The notes under the pieces were generated by a model. That model was not told the DNA's origin. It was given only the letters and a program-made list of their open reading frames with translations, and did no database searches. From Carposina sasakii (lineage: Eukaryota; Arthropoda; Insecta; Lepidoptera; Carposinidae), in contig CP053163.1 in assembly GCA_014607495.2 (NCBI GenBank), positions 11,319,341 through 11,383,340 on the forward strand: a stretch of 64,000 bases of DNA, written 5' to 3'. This document shows positions 1-10,081 of this stretch, in pieces. The number at the start of each line of letters is the position of its first letter. Within the stretch, counting starts at the first letter, position 1. The position numbers were made by a program, and so were the translations under genes.

Positions 1-240
1 GAAGTCGCACGGATTTTCATAGAACTAAATTAAACAAATGGAATAGTGCTAGAATTATGGCGATACTAGCGCTAATGTCACAGGACTTCATAGAACGGAG
101 TTATAACGCGCGAGTTGTATCACAAACATTTGCATGCAAATAGGACACGCGCGTGCTCTATTACACCGTTATGTGCTATTGGTGCTGTGTTTCAGGGTGA
201 TATGTACTATTACAGGGCATTACATGTAGGGTTGTGCGAT

Positions 241-440
241 GCCGCGTGGTGCCGCATGCCGGCAGAATGGAATTTGTACCAACCCAAGCCTGTCCGTGGG
301 TATCGTACGAGGTAATTATTACGAGTTTCCGGGAGGCGGGCAGCAGCGCCTCCCGTGCTAACAACATAGTCCAAAAATCAGACTGCGGTCACCAACCCGC
401 CTGCCCAGCGTGGTAACTATGGGCAAAAACCCCCCTGGCC
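241..440 (+). repeat. Family A RTE-tailed retroposon, 3'-decayed copy
   Basis: This copy matches the head and body of family A. It starts at the GCGTGGTGCC head, passes the CCGTGGGTATCGTACGAGG block and the CAGCAGCGCCTCCCGTG block, and ends in GCCCAGCGTGGTAACTATGG. The usual 3' end (GGAGGCCTACGTCCAGCAG, then a GAA or TGA tail) is missing, so the copy is old or broken. No coding capacity is seen. Confidence 0.7.
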
Positions 441-2196
441 CCTAATGCTGGGAGCAAGCAACGTTATGGCCAGGTGACAGATAGTGATGACTCGAATAAC
501 AAAACACATTGTTCCGATCGTAAGTAAAACTTTATACTGTCCAGTATTGATTATGAAAGTATAAAAACAACTAAATTATTTTTGGCTGGTTTCATTCTTG
601 ATAATAAAAATGGAGGTTATATTTTAATCTGTTTAATTTTGAACGAACTGAAAATAGTTTCATATCGATAATGTGACGATATAGCAAACTTGTTTACGCC
701 AAGTAAATATCTGTATTTTGCACAGCTTTAAGCACAAAAAGACACGATAGCAGTATAAAAGAGCCTCCTTTTATTCAGTCTCACCCAGTTGAACTGGGAA
801 TATTGCAATGTAATAATATTTTTGTACAGTAGGCAACCCTAGCATTTAACGAGCAGTAATTTAGCATGCTCGTAATTGGAATCGTAAAAGTAGATAAAGT
901 ACGAACTAATTTTGAATGTGAACATAATATTTAGTTGGCAATCGATATGATTCTTGTATAGATTATAGATAGTTATTACTTGAAAAATAGCTTGTAGAAA
1001 AAGATTATGAGCAGTAAAAAAATAGTTAACAATATTTTGAAAGTTTTAGAAGATTGCTATGTCGTACTTAATACATACTTCTTAAGATTCCAGTCAATGC
1101 CACCTACACCATCCCAATAGCAGTGTTCAAACAGCAAAATCCATTTCCATTCGCGCGAAAATAAAGGTAAAACAGCAAAATTGCGAGTCCAAAAGCAACT
1201 CCACACTTGGAACTGTTTAGCCAAACAATGTAACGGTATACACCGGTGTTTGTGTATGTGTAGTACACATTTCTGTGCATTCATGTGCAAATTTATGTGC
1301 CAGTTCATTGCCCCCGTTAGTAGAGTCGGTGCGTCGGGAAAAATAATCCTATTGTTTGTATTTAAGTCCGCATTTTTGCTGTAGTCTATCCAATGATGTG
1401 GAATTTTGCTGGTTTAAAAGAGTATATTTTATACAGCTAATTAAATGGTTATGGATATTGTCGGACTTTAATTAAACTGTAGCGTATTTATATTAATTTT
1501 ACCTTACGTTGCTCATTAACTGGAAGGTGGATTTGAGCCGAACTGTATCGAACTAACAGGCCGGCTATGAGACTTTTACATTAAATAGTTTTTTTTATTA
1601 TCCATCTACCTATACATATAATTGAAATAAATAAATTGCCCCTGCCTGCTACGGAGATTCCTAAGGAATATTTTTGACTGTCGCCCTGTATTGTACCAGT
1701 TGCAGCCGGTAGTAGATACCATCACCGCCAACCAGAAGATACGTTTTTTATTTGGATTTAATTTAACATTTATCAAAGAAACCAGGATCAGTCGACCAAC
1801 GATCTGTTATCGCGTTTTAATTATATTGTCTCATTGCTCTAAATTTTCTTTAATTTTTTCCTAAGTATTTTTTTTTTACAGAACCTGTCCACTTCTTGCC
1901 TGTAATAGGGGAAGAAGGGGACAGCGTTTCAATACATTAAGGGTAAACATCTATATTCCTAGGTAACTAAGTCAAGTCTTTGTAAATTGAAGATAAAAGA
2001 GGAAGTTTTTTTCAGAATCAAACGTTCGGTAGGAGCGGATTTTATAAGACAAGAAACGGTTTAAATATAACTACATAATTACAACTAGTGATTAGATAAC
2101 TATCACATTTAGCTTTACACAGAAAATATAACAAATAAACGGTAATTTCATTGACCATAATACATTTCAACATAATATATTTTACAAAAAAAAAAT
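441..2196. other. AT-rich non-coding DNA
   Basis: I see no supported gene or named repeat here. One strong acceptor-like site (a run of T then ACAG, ending at 1881) is followed about 58 bases later by GG|GTAAAC. It could bound a small 5' UTR exon of the receptor gene downstream, but nothing else supports that. Confidence 0.5.
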
Positions 2197-2362
2197 AATA
2201 ACGTTGCCAATATGTAATTTAGAAAAGAGATGGTAAAATTCGTTATCCGAGTAATTGACCCGGTGGCTTAGTGGTTATAGCGGCTGGCACGGTTTGCAGT
2301 GGTCGTGGGTTCGATTCCCACTCGGGTTTAGAATTTCTTTCTTTATTAGTAATTTTATAAGA
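2197..2362 (+). repeat. Family E tRNA-like repeat, copy 1
   Basis: A 60-base AT-rich leader is followed by a tRNA-like segment. That segment has a perfect A-box match (TGGCTTAGTGG), a perfect B-box (GGTTCGATTCC) and a complete 5-bp T-arm stem (GTGGG/CCCAC); the acceptor arms pair only in part. It differs from the copy at 59855 at three of about 131 positions, leader included. Because the leader repeats too, this is a dispersed repeat rather than a plain tRNA gene. Confidence 0.7.
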
Positions 2363-2734
2363 AAAATATATAAACCATTTATAACGACGCCCAAAAGCAA
2401 AAAGGGACTATTTAAATCTACATACATATTTTCAGTTATGATTTTGAAAGGCCTTTTTTAAACGTGTGTAGGGTGAAGATAAACGTCTAGCCCTAATTCA
2501 CAGTAGCTTAAGGGCTGAAGGGTAGGTCGGACAGGGGTTGCGTCCCTTTAGCCAACAAAGGGCTAATTCGATAATTATTTAATTAAGCGTAATTTAATAT
2601 TATTTTACTGACCTGCGGGTTCCTCGTGAACTGTCAACACTTTAGGTTTTTATCCATTTTTTCTCTCTCCCACAGTGTAAACAATCCTGCTTCTAGAGCT
2701 CAATATATACCAACATAGAGTTATTATAGTTTTA

Positions 2735-2766
2735 CTAATTACTTGCTTTCTTTTTTTCAGGTAAGT
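2735..2766 (+). promoter_or_regulatory. Candidate recursive-splicing (ratchet) site
   Basis: Read on the + strand there is a branch-point-like CTAAT at 2735-2739, then a long pyrimidine tract, then TTTCAG ending at 2760. It is followed at once by GTAAGTAAAT, a near-ideal 5' splice site. A 3' splice site joined directly to a regenerated 5' splice site is the form of zero-length-exon ratchet points known from long introns of Drosophila. The only host exon in the window is on the same strand, 24 kb downstream, and has its own acceptor, so a long 5' intron crossing this point is plausible. This is inferred from sequence only. Confidence 0.45.
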
Positions 2767-3119
2767 AAATACTACACATATTGGAGTTACGAGAATTACA
2801 ATGCAGGGTAAGACTGTATGCGCATCTTATTCTGAATTGGAGAATTGAAATCTCAGAATACATAGGTATCTAATAGTAAACATAAAGCGCAGAAATGACC
2901 TTACATAGCAATGTAACTATAATTTCGTATTGACGTTAGTTATCGCGACATATCCTCCAATAATAATAACACTTGATCATGTCAAAGAATGCTTAAAATG
3001 AAGGCTTTCTATTTGAGCAAATATTACATTGACCTACTTCTCTCGAATCGAATGTGTACGAGGATAAAGTTACAAGACCGCGTGTTTTTAAATGTGTAAA
3101 CACATGATAATTATTATAC
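2767..3119. other. AT-rich non-coding DNA
   Basis: No gene or repeat recognised. Confidence 0.5.
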
Positions 3120-3313
3120 ATGTATATGTATTCGTCTATGTTCCCAAATAAGAGACCCAGAAGTGCAGGATCGTATAGGAGATCCTATAGGCATTTAGTA
3201 TTTATCGAGTCGGATGTGCCAAGTTGCTAGCTCATCGCCTGAGAGAACATCTCAGAGTTACAATATTCACGGAACGCAGTTGATATATTCTAGTGATGCC
3301 TCGGATAAGATGT
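3120..3313 (-). repeat. Family C retroposon, diverged copy
   Basis: Read on the minus strand it runs from the ATATATCAACTG end (family consensus ATACATCAGCTGCATC) through the GATAAGCTAGCAACTTG-like block (here diverged) to GGGAACATAGACG and a TACATATACATG tail. Heavily mutated compared with the copies at 4838 and 55412. Confidence 0.6.
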
Positions 3314-3428
3314 AATGTCACGTCTATGAAAAAACAGTACTATAACAGCGTGCTTAAGCCAGCATTGCTATCACATTCCCGTTAAAAATAGTCAACCAAC
3401 GGGATACATTTGCAGCTACGTCCGTTCA

Positions 3429-3481
3429 GAATTTCAATTGGAATAACCCTGCTTTTCAGGACCGGTTTCAAATTGAAATTC
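3429..3481. repeat. Short inverted repeat
   Basis: GAATTTCAATTGG and CAAATTGAAATTC face each other across about 27 bases and could form a hairpin. Function unknown; probably part of an old foldback element. Confidence 0.45.
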
Positions 3482-3695
3482 CGTAGCAGAAGTGACCTAT
3501 GTTGCTTTGCATGTGTCGGAGTTTAAGTACGTTTGTGTAGCAATTTCAGTCTTTCTTTTTTGGGAGATTTTTAGGTTTAAAGCCTATATAATAGGTATAG
3601 TAAAAGTTTTTTTCCAGTCGTAATGGAATAGGTAAACACGTAGATCAAGTTGAAAGTATGTTAGAAAATTATTCAGCTGTTTTTTGAACATAATC

Positions 3696-3837
3696 ATACA
3701 TACATATAATCACGCCTTTATCCCTTACGGGGTAGGCAGAGCACCAAGGGCCGATAGAACCACATGGTGCCACTTCTGACCAATTTTGAGGGTATAGTTG
3801 AGATGTACATCTTCGGTTAGTAGTGACAGGTGGTCAG
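3696..3837 (-). repeat. Family B retroposon, 5'-truncated
   Basis: The tail (CATACATACATATAATCACG on the + strand) is at the left and the body runs to GGTGGTCAGCC, where it stops. Its truncated 5' edge abuts, with no spacer, the 3' tail of a family A copy on the same strand. Confidence 0.75.
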
Positions 3838-3949
3838 CCTTCTTCTTCAGCCTATTGCAGTCCACTGCTGGACGTAGGCCTCCCCCAGGGCACGCCACAA
3901 GGCTACTGTGACAGGGGGGTTTTAACCATAGTCACCACGCTGGGCAAAC
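3838..3949 (-). repeat. Family A retroposon, 5'-truncated
   Basis: Begins on the + strand with a (TTC)n tail and AGCCTATTGCAGTCCACTGC, and ends in CACCACGCTGGGCAAAC. It is joined directly to family B sequence on the left, which suggests either a nested insertion or a chimeric transcript. Confidence 0.75.
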
Positions 3950-4467
3950 ATACTTATACTATCTAGAAAAATACACTTTTGATTTTAATTTCGGTTGAAA
4001 TTTCCTTCATCTAAAATATTCTCAATAATAGGAAAATCAAACAAACATTGTCAAAAATATCTATCGATTATCGGAAGGAATAGTATGGCGCCAACCCAAC
4101 AGCAATAATTGAGATATAAAAAACTGTAAAATCACGTAGCGACATCTGACATGACACATTTTTACATACGAGTACAACTGAACCTGAATTATCTCCGCGG
4201 ATGCTGTGTCGGTGTTTTATAGCTCCATATTGAATTTAGTCAGTAAATTTATTTTTATGCACTTCCAACCAGATGGTTTTTATAACTTCGCAGATTTAGT
4301 TGTTTATTGACCTTTTTCTGCAAGGTATTTGCTACTATTCTACTTGTAAAGATATTATTTGATATTACTTGAACTCGACGACCACGTAAAGAAATTGATT
4401 TTGCTCCCTTGTCAGTTGTTCTTACAAATGAAATTGTATTAGGCGTTACAATTCGGAAGTTCAAACA
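3950..4467. other. Non-coding DNA, no feature recognised
   Basis: A 69-codon minus-strand frame (4255-4464) lies here but has no recognisable motif or splice context, so I do not call it a gene. Confidence 0.4.
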
Positions 4468-4772
4468 TTCACTATGGGTGCGCCCACCACATTCTATATG
4501 GGTTTTAGAGTTTCATAATAATTTGTGGTTAACTAATTTACTAATTTCTATAATCCTGAGGATGCCACGGTTGTTGGCGAAACATATGTAGATTATTTAT
4601 CTAGTTTTTGATTTCGGAATAGTGCAATGTATTGTCTTACATGCTAGGTGCTCGGGTCTGGTTTCTCGTGGCGATTGTAGTTAGTGCAAGTGCCTGTTTT
4701 CGCAGTTATGAGTAATCAGATCCGAGGGTCAGTGGAGGGTGTAGGGCCCGGTGGTGGGCGCACCCATAGTGA
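4468..4772. mobile_element. MITE with 21-bp perfect terminal inverted repeats
   Basis: CACTATGGGTGCGCCCACCA(C) at 4470 is matched by its exact reverse complement ending at 4771, giving a 302-bp element. The pairing extends one or two bases outward. The interior has no reading frame of note, so the element is non-autonomous. The CACTA-like ends might suggest the EnSpm/CACTA group, but no 3-bp target duplication is evident, so the superfamily is left open. Confidence 0.8.
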
Positions 4773-4837
4773 AAGTTGTTTTTACCTAAATTACCTACTT
4801 TGTGAAGTGTCCTATGCTGATGCAAGTCTTTACTAGA

Positions 4838-5031
4838 AAACATCAGCTGCATCTTCTTCCGTGCATGACGCAAGAGTCGACTAAGGCACTCGTGGATTTT
4901 CCCAGGCCATAAGCTAGCAACTTACATATCTGTCCCCGCTATGCGAAACGTGGCCGTGAGATCTTCTTTAGAATCCTGCAGTTCTAGCTACCCTATTTTG
5001 GGAACGCAGTGATATTTAAATGTATGTATGT
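4838..5031 (+). repeat. Family C retroposon
   Basis: Starts in ACATCAGCTGCATCTTC, passes GAGTCGACTAAGGCACTCG, CATAAGCTAGCAACTT and CTACCCTATTTTGGGAACGCA, and ends in TGTATGTATG. This is the clearest plus-strand copy and fixes the orientation of the family (tail to the right). Confidence 0.75.
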
Positions 5032-5149
5032 TTCGTTATATTATAGCTACAACTTACTTACTAGACAACGTAATTATTGACAAGCCATAATTTGCAAATA
5101 TCAAACTCGAATTAATAATTAATATTAGAACAATTTTCGTAATACCTAG

Positions 5150-5395
5150 TTATTTCCAGTAATCACGCCAGCCATTGCATTTGATGCTATAATGTGCTGG
5201 CTTAGAACACCAATTTGATTGAATGGCGTCTGTAATGAGCATTTCGACAGGACCTAGTTCAAACAACGTTGACTTGGCAGAACTAGCAGCCGGAAAATCG
5301 GCATTTCCTTCCCATTGTGGAACAAGTTGTAAGATACTAGCGAGCCACAATGCTGATACTATACATATAGACCTGCCTCTTGAATCACCATCCAT
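5150..5395 (-). CDS. Putative small secreted protein or first coding exon, unidentified
   Basis: I do not recognise this protein. The frame starts at an ATG (5395) preceded by ATTTATTAA and encodes 81 residues. After a short polar N-terminus there is a hydrophobic stretch (ICIVSALWLASILQL, residues 11-25) that looks like a signal peptide. The remainder ends in a two-cysteine segment, NWCSKPAHYSIKCNGWRDYW, then K-stop. It lies between repeats but is not itself repetitive here. It could be a single-exon small secreted protein, the first exon of a minus-strand gene, or a chance frame. No splice donor of good quality is seen before the stop. Confidence 0.3.
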   Translation of the reverse strand: MDGDSRGRSICIVSALWLASILQLVPQWEGNADFPAASSAKSTLFELGPVEMLITDAIQSNWCSKPAHYSIKCNGWRDYWK

Positions 5396-5545
5396 TTAAT
5401 AAATCGCATTGAAATCCGTTGTGTAGTAAAAATGATCTAAGTAAGCATACATAGGGATAGACAGAGAGCGAGAAGGAACTTTTTTATACTATGTTATGAT
5501 GAGAGGATTTATCAATTTAATGGCTTTTTTTAATGTAAAAGAAAT

Positions 5546-5807
5546 TCTTCTATGCTGCTCTGGGAGTGAAAAAAAAAGTATAATAGCTGCTTCTCTTCCC
5601 GGGCATACTGTACAAGCCAGTAGAGGGACAAGAGGGTTTTGGTATTTTGTAGGTGATGGGCTGACCACCTGTCACTCTAACCGAACTTGTACGAGTACAT
5701 CTCAACTATACCCTCAAAACTGATCAGAAGTGGCACCATGTGGTCCTATCGGCCCTTGGTGCTCTGCTTACCCCGTAGGAGATAAAGGCGTGATTATATG
5801 TATGTAT
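5546..5807 (+). repeat. Family B retroposon, longest copy, with target duplication
   Basis: The insertion is flanked by a perfect 11-bp duplication, GTAAAAGAAAT (5535-5545 and 5808-5818). It runs from CTGCTCTGGGAGTG through an A-run, CTTCCCGGGCATACTGTAC, GGTGATGGGCTGACC and CGGCCCTTGGTGCTCTGC to GTGATTATATGTATGTAT. No tRNA A or B box is apparent, so it may be a LINE 3' end or a SINE with another kind of promoter. Confidence 0.85.
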
Positions 5808-5818
5808 GTAAAAGAAAT

Positions 5819-7034
5819 AGTTGATGTTATCACTACGTCGATCAAATTTTAGAGAAAGAAAGCATCAACTTTAGTTTCAAACTATCTGATTACTGGAAAA
5901 ATCTATCCTTAGTGTTACGAGTCCCTAATGTTACGAGTATATTAACTAAAAGCCACAATATTTGAATTAGAATGATTTAAAGCCAGATTTAGCTTCCACT
6001 AATATCAAAAATGTTCCTTTTTTTTCATTAACAATACCGTAAAGATCGCTTAGTTAGAAACCTCATTTAAAATGAGCGCAAAACCTCTTACTCTGTGTGT
6101 ACAAATTTAACAGGATGGGCGACTTGCCACGTAATTATTATCCAAATACGCATTAATTATGATTTTAAGGGTAGGAAATGGGACAAAGTTTACGCGGAAG
6201 AAGTCGCCGGCGAAAAACTAGTAATATAATATCCCTATTTATTTTGTTTTTATCTTTATCATCTATATCATCACTTGTAACTTGGACCACCTCCCCACAA
6301 ATCCTCGGATCGTGTGTAATTTGAAACTTGATCAATGTTTAACCCGATTGTCTTTAATAATGGAGCTTTTGTTGGCTACTCTCATTTGTATTCGCGTCAT
6401 GTCTTTACCATTGAGTATTCCGTTACCATTGAGTATTTCGCTATTATACCTCATGAATAATAATAATTTTTTTAGCTTTAATTTCTAGATTATTACTTTA
6501 CACACAAAGATCCTAAATGATGTTAGACTTCTGCCTAACATCATTGTAATATAAATTACCCCCGACTTTTCTCTCTCTGCTTTTAAAGTATCTATTATTA
6601 TTTGTATTTTTATCATACTTTGGGACATTTTTTCCTCCGGTAGTAAGTGATGGACTCACTAGTTGTAATGGATAGCCAAAATTACTGGACTTAGAAAGCT
6701 TAAAGAATTGATGTTGCTCGGGAACACAATGATATTTTCTAAGATTCCCGCGGGAACGGAAATATCAAACGGATGAAATCGTGGGCGCTGGTTGTTTATA
6801 CGGAACACAAAAGAAACCTAAACCTCTAATATATGCAGAATACAGTACTAGTAAATAGTACTAGTATTCAGTTCTTGAAATAGATACATGTCAAGTATTC
6901 TTCAATGCAGATAAGAGGAATGATATGGAAATTGTGTTTACTATAGGAACTAGAACTTCGATAATATATTCGTATTTGTTTCAAACAAGTAGCTCGGAGT
7001 GTCTGACCTCGCAGCTTATAAACTAGGTACAAGA
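5819..7034. other. AT-rich non-coding DNA
   Basis: No supported gene. Only short simple-sequence stretches and chance frames were seen. Confidence 0.5.
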
Positions 7035-7245
7035 TATATACATATAAAGGCTATGTCCCCGAAATGGGGTAAACAGAACTTCACGATCTTTAGGAATATC
7101 CCACAGCCATGTTCAGCATAGCCTGGACAGATGTACATGAACTGTGACAAGTTGTTAGCTTATAGACTGAGAGAATGCTCGAGTTCCGTAGTCAACTCTT
7201 GCGACGCAGCTTTGAATTTCTAGTGAAGCCTCGCAGGACAAGATA
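7035..7245 (-). repeat. Family C retroposon, diverged
   Basis: From left to right on + it shows ATACATATAAAGGCTATG, CCCCGAAATGGGGTA, AGCATAGCCTGGACAGATGT, ACAAGTTGTTAGCTTATAG and GAATGCTCGAGTTCCGTAG. This is the same order as in the other copies, with the tail at the left. Confidence 0.65.
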
Positions 7246-7343
7246 TCCTATAGTTTCCCATAGGAAGCATCGCCCTGACTATGTACTGTATATGAATTGC
7301 CGAGTACGGATTTTCTATGCTATGTTATGCATTTTTCTGGTCG

Positions 7344-7406
7344 CCTCTGTTGATCCTGGCTCACAGGAGTCGCAGAAGCGGGAATGAGTGGTGGGCCTAT
7401 CCCGGT
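7344..7406. repeat. 63-bp short repeat, copy 1
   Basis: The block CCTCTGTTGATCCTGG...GGGCCTATCCCGGT is exactly 63 bases and has the same two boundaries as the copy at 21914-21976. No target duplication is visible around this copy. It is probably a very short retroposon or a constantly truncated LINE end. Confidence 0.6.
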
Positions 7407-7478
7407 GAGTACAGATTTAAGTAGTCTCTGTGTGTTTAGTAGCCGAGCCGAACTATTAAATATTCTAGAAGTACATAT

Positions 7479-7736
7479 AAATAAATAAATAATAAATAAA
7501 TATTCACACACTACATAACACATTAACCCAGTCCCACACTAAGATCCCTAAGGTCTTGTGTCGTGGGTACTAAGCAACGGTATATAAATACATAGATAAG
7601 TATAGAAACATCCATGACTCGGAAACAAACATCGATATTCATCATATCAATGTTTGCACCTACTGGGATTCGAACCCAGGACCTACTCGTATGGCGTCGC
7701 AGGCAGTGTCACTACCTACTAGACCAATCGGCCGTC
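7479..7736 (-). mobile_element. Family D tRNA-derived SINE
   Basis: On the minus strand it starts GACGGCCGATTGGTCTAGTA (A-box region), has a B-box GGTTCGAATCC, a body with TGATATGAATATCGATGTTT, CGAGTCATGGATGT and GTACCCACGACACAAGACC, and a 3' tail of TTTA units. An ACGAGT insertion sits between the A and B boxes compared with other copies. SINEs of this type are moved by a partner LINE. Confidence 0.85.
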
Positions 7737-9280
7737 ATTACATTAAATTATATACAGCATTACAGCTTAATTCGATCAGTTAAAGAGGCAAATTTTATTT
7801 AGCCAACATGTAATTTTATAAACCTAAACTTGTTATATGAAACCGAGCCTATCTCCAGCATCACTTCCGACCTATCAGTAAAACTCAGGAACCTTGAAAT
7901 TAATGCAAATTCAACTGCATAACACACAAGCCCAAAGTTAACCAGCGAATTTCAGAAGCGACTCCCGAAATATGGTTATCTCGTGTGCATATTGCTACAA
8001 TTAGCAAATTTAAATTCTACACTAACTTCTGCCTCGAAATATTCACATTTTGTTAACGAATTACATACATTAGATGAGAATTATTTCAATTGTTCCCGCA
8101 TTTAACTATGAGATGGAGGGAGATGGAGTTTCCATGAGCATTCTCATTCGTACTTGGAACGCGAAACAACTTTTTGAATTTCAAAAAGAATGTGCTCAAA
8201 AATTATCGGTTGGAATTTCGGCGACCTCGTTTTGATTCAAAGCATCCTTTACCTGCAAAGGAAATTGGATTATTTGAAAAGTTTAAGTTTTACATTCGAG
8301 TTACGGAATGTTCTCTCGCAGATTTTTTTTATTTTTCTTCTCGAAGGTGTACAAAGAGGAACTGATTTTAGTCAACAGTCGGCCAAAAGTTCACCCTTTT
8401 GTATACTAAAAAGATTTAGGTTTTAGTAATATGCTAAAATAACTTGATTCATAAAATTTATGTCCAGTTATAATGCAAATATGATTTATCTAAGTTAGTT
8501 TTTTACAGGTATTTCTAAATTAAAAGTATATGAAATATCACAAAATATTATGACGAAATTTCAGCCAAAAATGCATTCATCACGAGAGGAAATTATGTTG
8601 GAATTTTAATGATATCGACCCAAGGGCCTTAATTGAAAAAGTTTGGTGCCCCAAGAGAATGTGTTGAGGCGATGTGTTGAATCATTGAGGGGCTCTGTCA
8701 AACATTCCGATTGAATAATTGACGCGTGTCATGCCGCGGCCGGGCAGTAATGAGTTTTCTTGAAAGATCCATGAGATTGTGGGGAAATTTTGTTGTCGTT
8801 TGTTTTAAACGAAATGGATAAACTATTATTCATTGACCTTGGGAAATGAGATAGGTTATCTTTTAAAATAAAAATGAGTTGAAGGGTTTGAAATTGGATA
8901 TGAAAGTTTGTTATGTGAATTTATTTAAATTTGATTCAAATTGTTTTCATCATTGTCGAAGATGAATAATAATACAACAAAGTTCGGATATAGTTCTGTA
9001 GTTCACGCGGGTGGTTGTAAATAAACTTACAACTGTTTTTTTTTTGGATTTTAAATTAAGATATTAGAGTTGCAGAAATTTGCTTTATTAAAATTTCTTC
9101 ATACCTTTTGCCATTCCTCAAGTCACCTATTTTATCAGCACAGGACCGTAATAAATACTGCGAATCTGACAAATTGGCAGTCTGATTAATAGGCTTAATT
9201 AATTTAATTATCTAAACCCTTGTAGTAAGGGTGTCCGCCATATTTCTTAGGGTCGCTTGTTATTTAGTAAGAATAGAAAT
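7737..9280. other. AT-rich non-coding DNA
   Basis: No supported gene or clear repeat. A weak acceptor-plus-donor motif (TTTTTTACAG|GTATTT) occurs at 8508/8509 on +, but its 5' splice half is poor. Confidence 0.5.
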
Positions 9281-9371
9281 GCATACATACATATAATCAC
9301 GCCTTTATCTTGTACGGGATAGGCAGAGCACCAAGGGCCGATAGAACCACATGGTGCCACTTCTGACCAAT
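9281..9371 (-). repeat. Family B retroposon, short 5'-truncated copy
   Basis: The 3' end (CATACATACATATAATCACG on +) is kept and the copy stops in CACTTCTGACCAAT. TAGAAAT occurs on both sides (9274-9280 and 9372-9378), a probable 7-bp target duplication. Confidence 0.75.
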
Positions 9372-9795
9372 TAGAAATAGGTGAAATTTTAAAGTTTGTA
9401 CTTATTTTATAGATGAAGCATCATTCAATGATGATAGCACATGAAGATAAATTAGTTTAAGTTTTTAATAGATACTGTTAATTTAATCTTCATGATTGTT
9501 CGTGTGTATATGGTTATTATTAAAAAATATGAATACAATGTAAAATACACTAGAAATTTCTAATAAGGCCACATAAAATATTTCATGCATGGCAACATTT
9601 TACAGGGGACTATAGAAGCTTGTCACATGCATGCACTTTGTATGCGCGGTGCTGCCTTCTACATATTTTAGTGTGTCGTGCTATGCATCTCAATGTCAGT
9701 TGGTGCGGGTTGGCAACATTACCAAGTTTTTGGTAAAAGCACCAAGTTTTTGGCGGCATTGTTGGCGGGATCTTGGATTTTCATTGAATATTATT

Positions 9796-9905
9796 AAAAT
9801 AAATTGAGAAGCTCAATAGCGGTAAGAGACTGCATTTTAGGGTGTATAATATATCACTGTAGAAGCACCCTAAAATGTACTCCATTGAGCTTCTCAACTT
9901 ATTTT
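9796..9905. mobile_element. 110-bp foldback element
   Basis: AAAATAAATTGAGAAGCTCA at the left pairs with TGAGCTTCTCAACTTATTTT at the right. Inner arms TGCATTTTAGGGTG and CACCCTAAAATGTA also pair, with minor mismatches at other positions. This leaves a loop near GTATAATATATCACTG. Probably a small MITE. Confidence 0.65.
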
Positions 9906-10081
9906 GACGTGATATTACGTTCCCGTGGTAATTTCGGGAAATCCATTCTCAGGTTTGCTGGCCTCCTTAAGGAAATTGTTGGTACCTCTACAGTGACGCT
10001 ATAATATTTGACGTAATATTACGTTCCCGTGGGAATTTTGGGAAATCCATTCTGAACTTCCCTAGTCTCCCTAAGGAAATT
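9905..10081. repeat. Two direct copies of a ~73-bp unit
   Basis: The unit at 9905-9978 (TGACGTGATATTACGTTCCC ... CTTAAGGAAATT) recurs at 10009-10081 with about a dozen differences, 104 bases further on. The spacer is AT-rich. Probably an old local duplication inside a repeat. Confidence 0.7.

Noticed and set aside
2255..2330. A functional tRNA gene
   Set aside because: The T-arm and Pol III boxes are good, but the anticodon arm does not fold properly, acceptor pairing is partial, and the 60-base leader repeats with it at 59855.
8495..8515. A second recursive splice site
   Set aside because: The acceptor half is fair but GTATTT is a poor 5' splice site.
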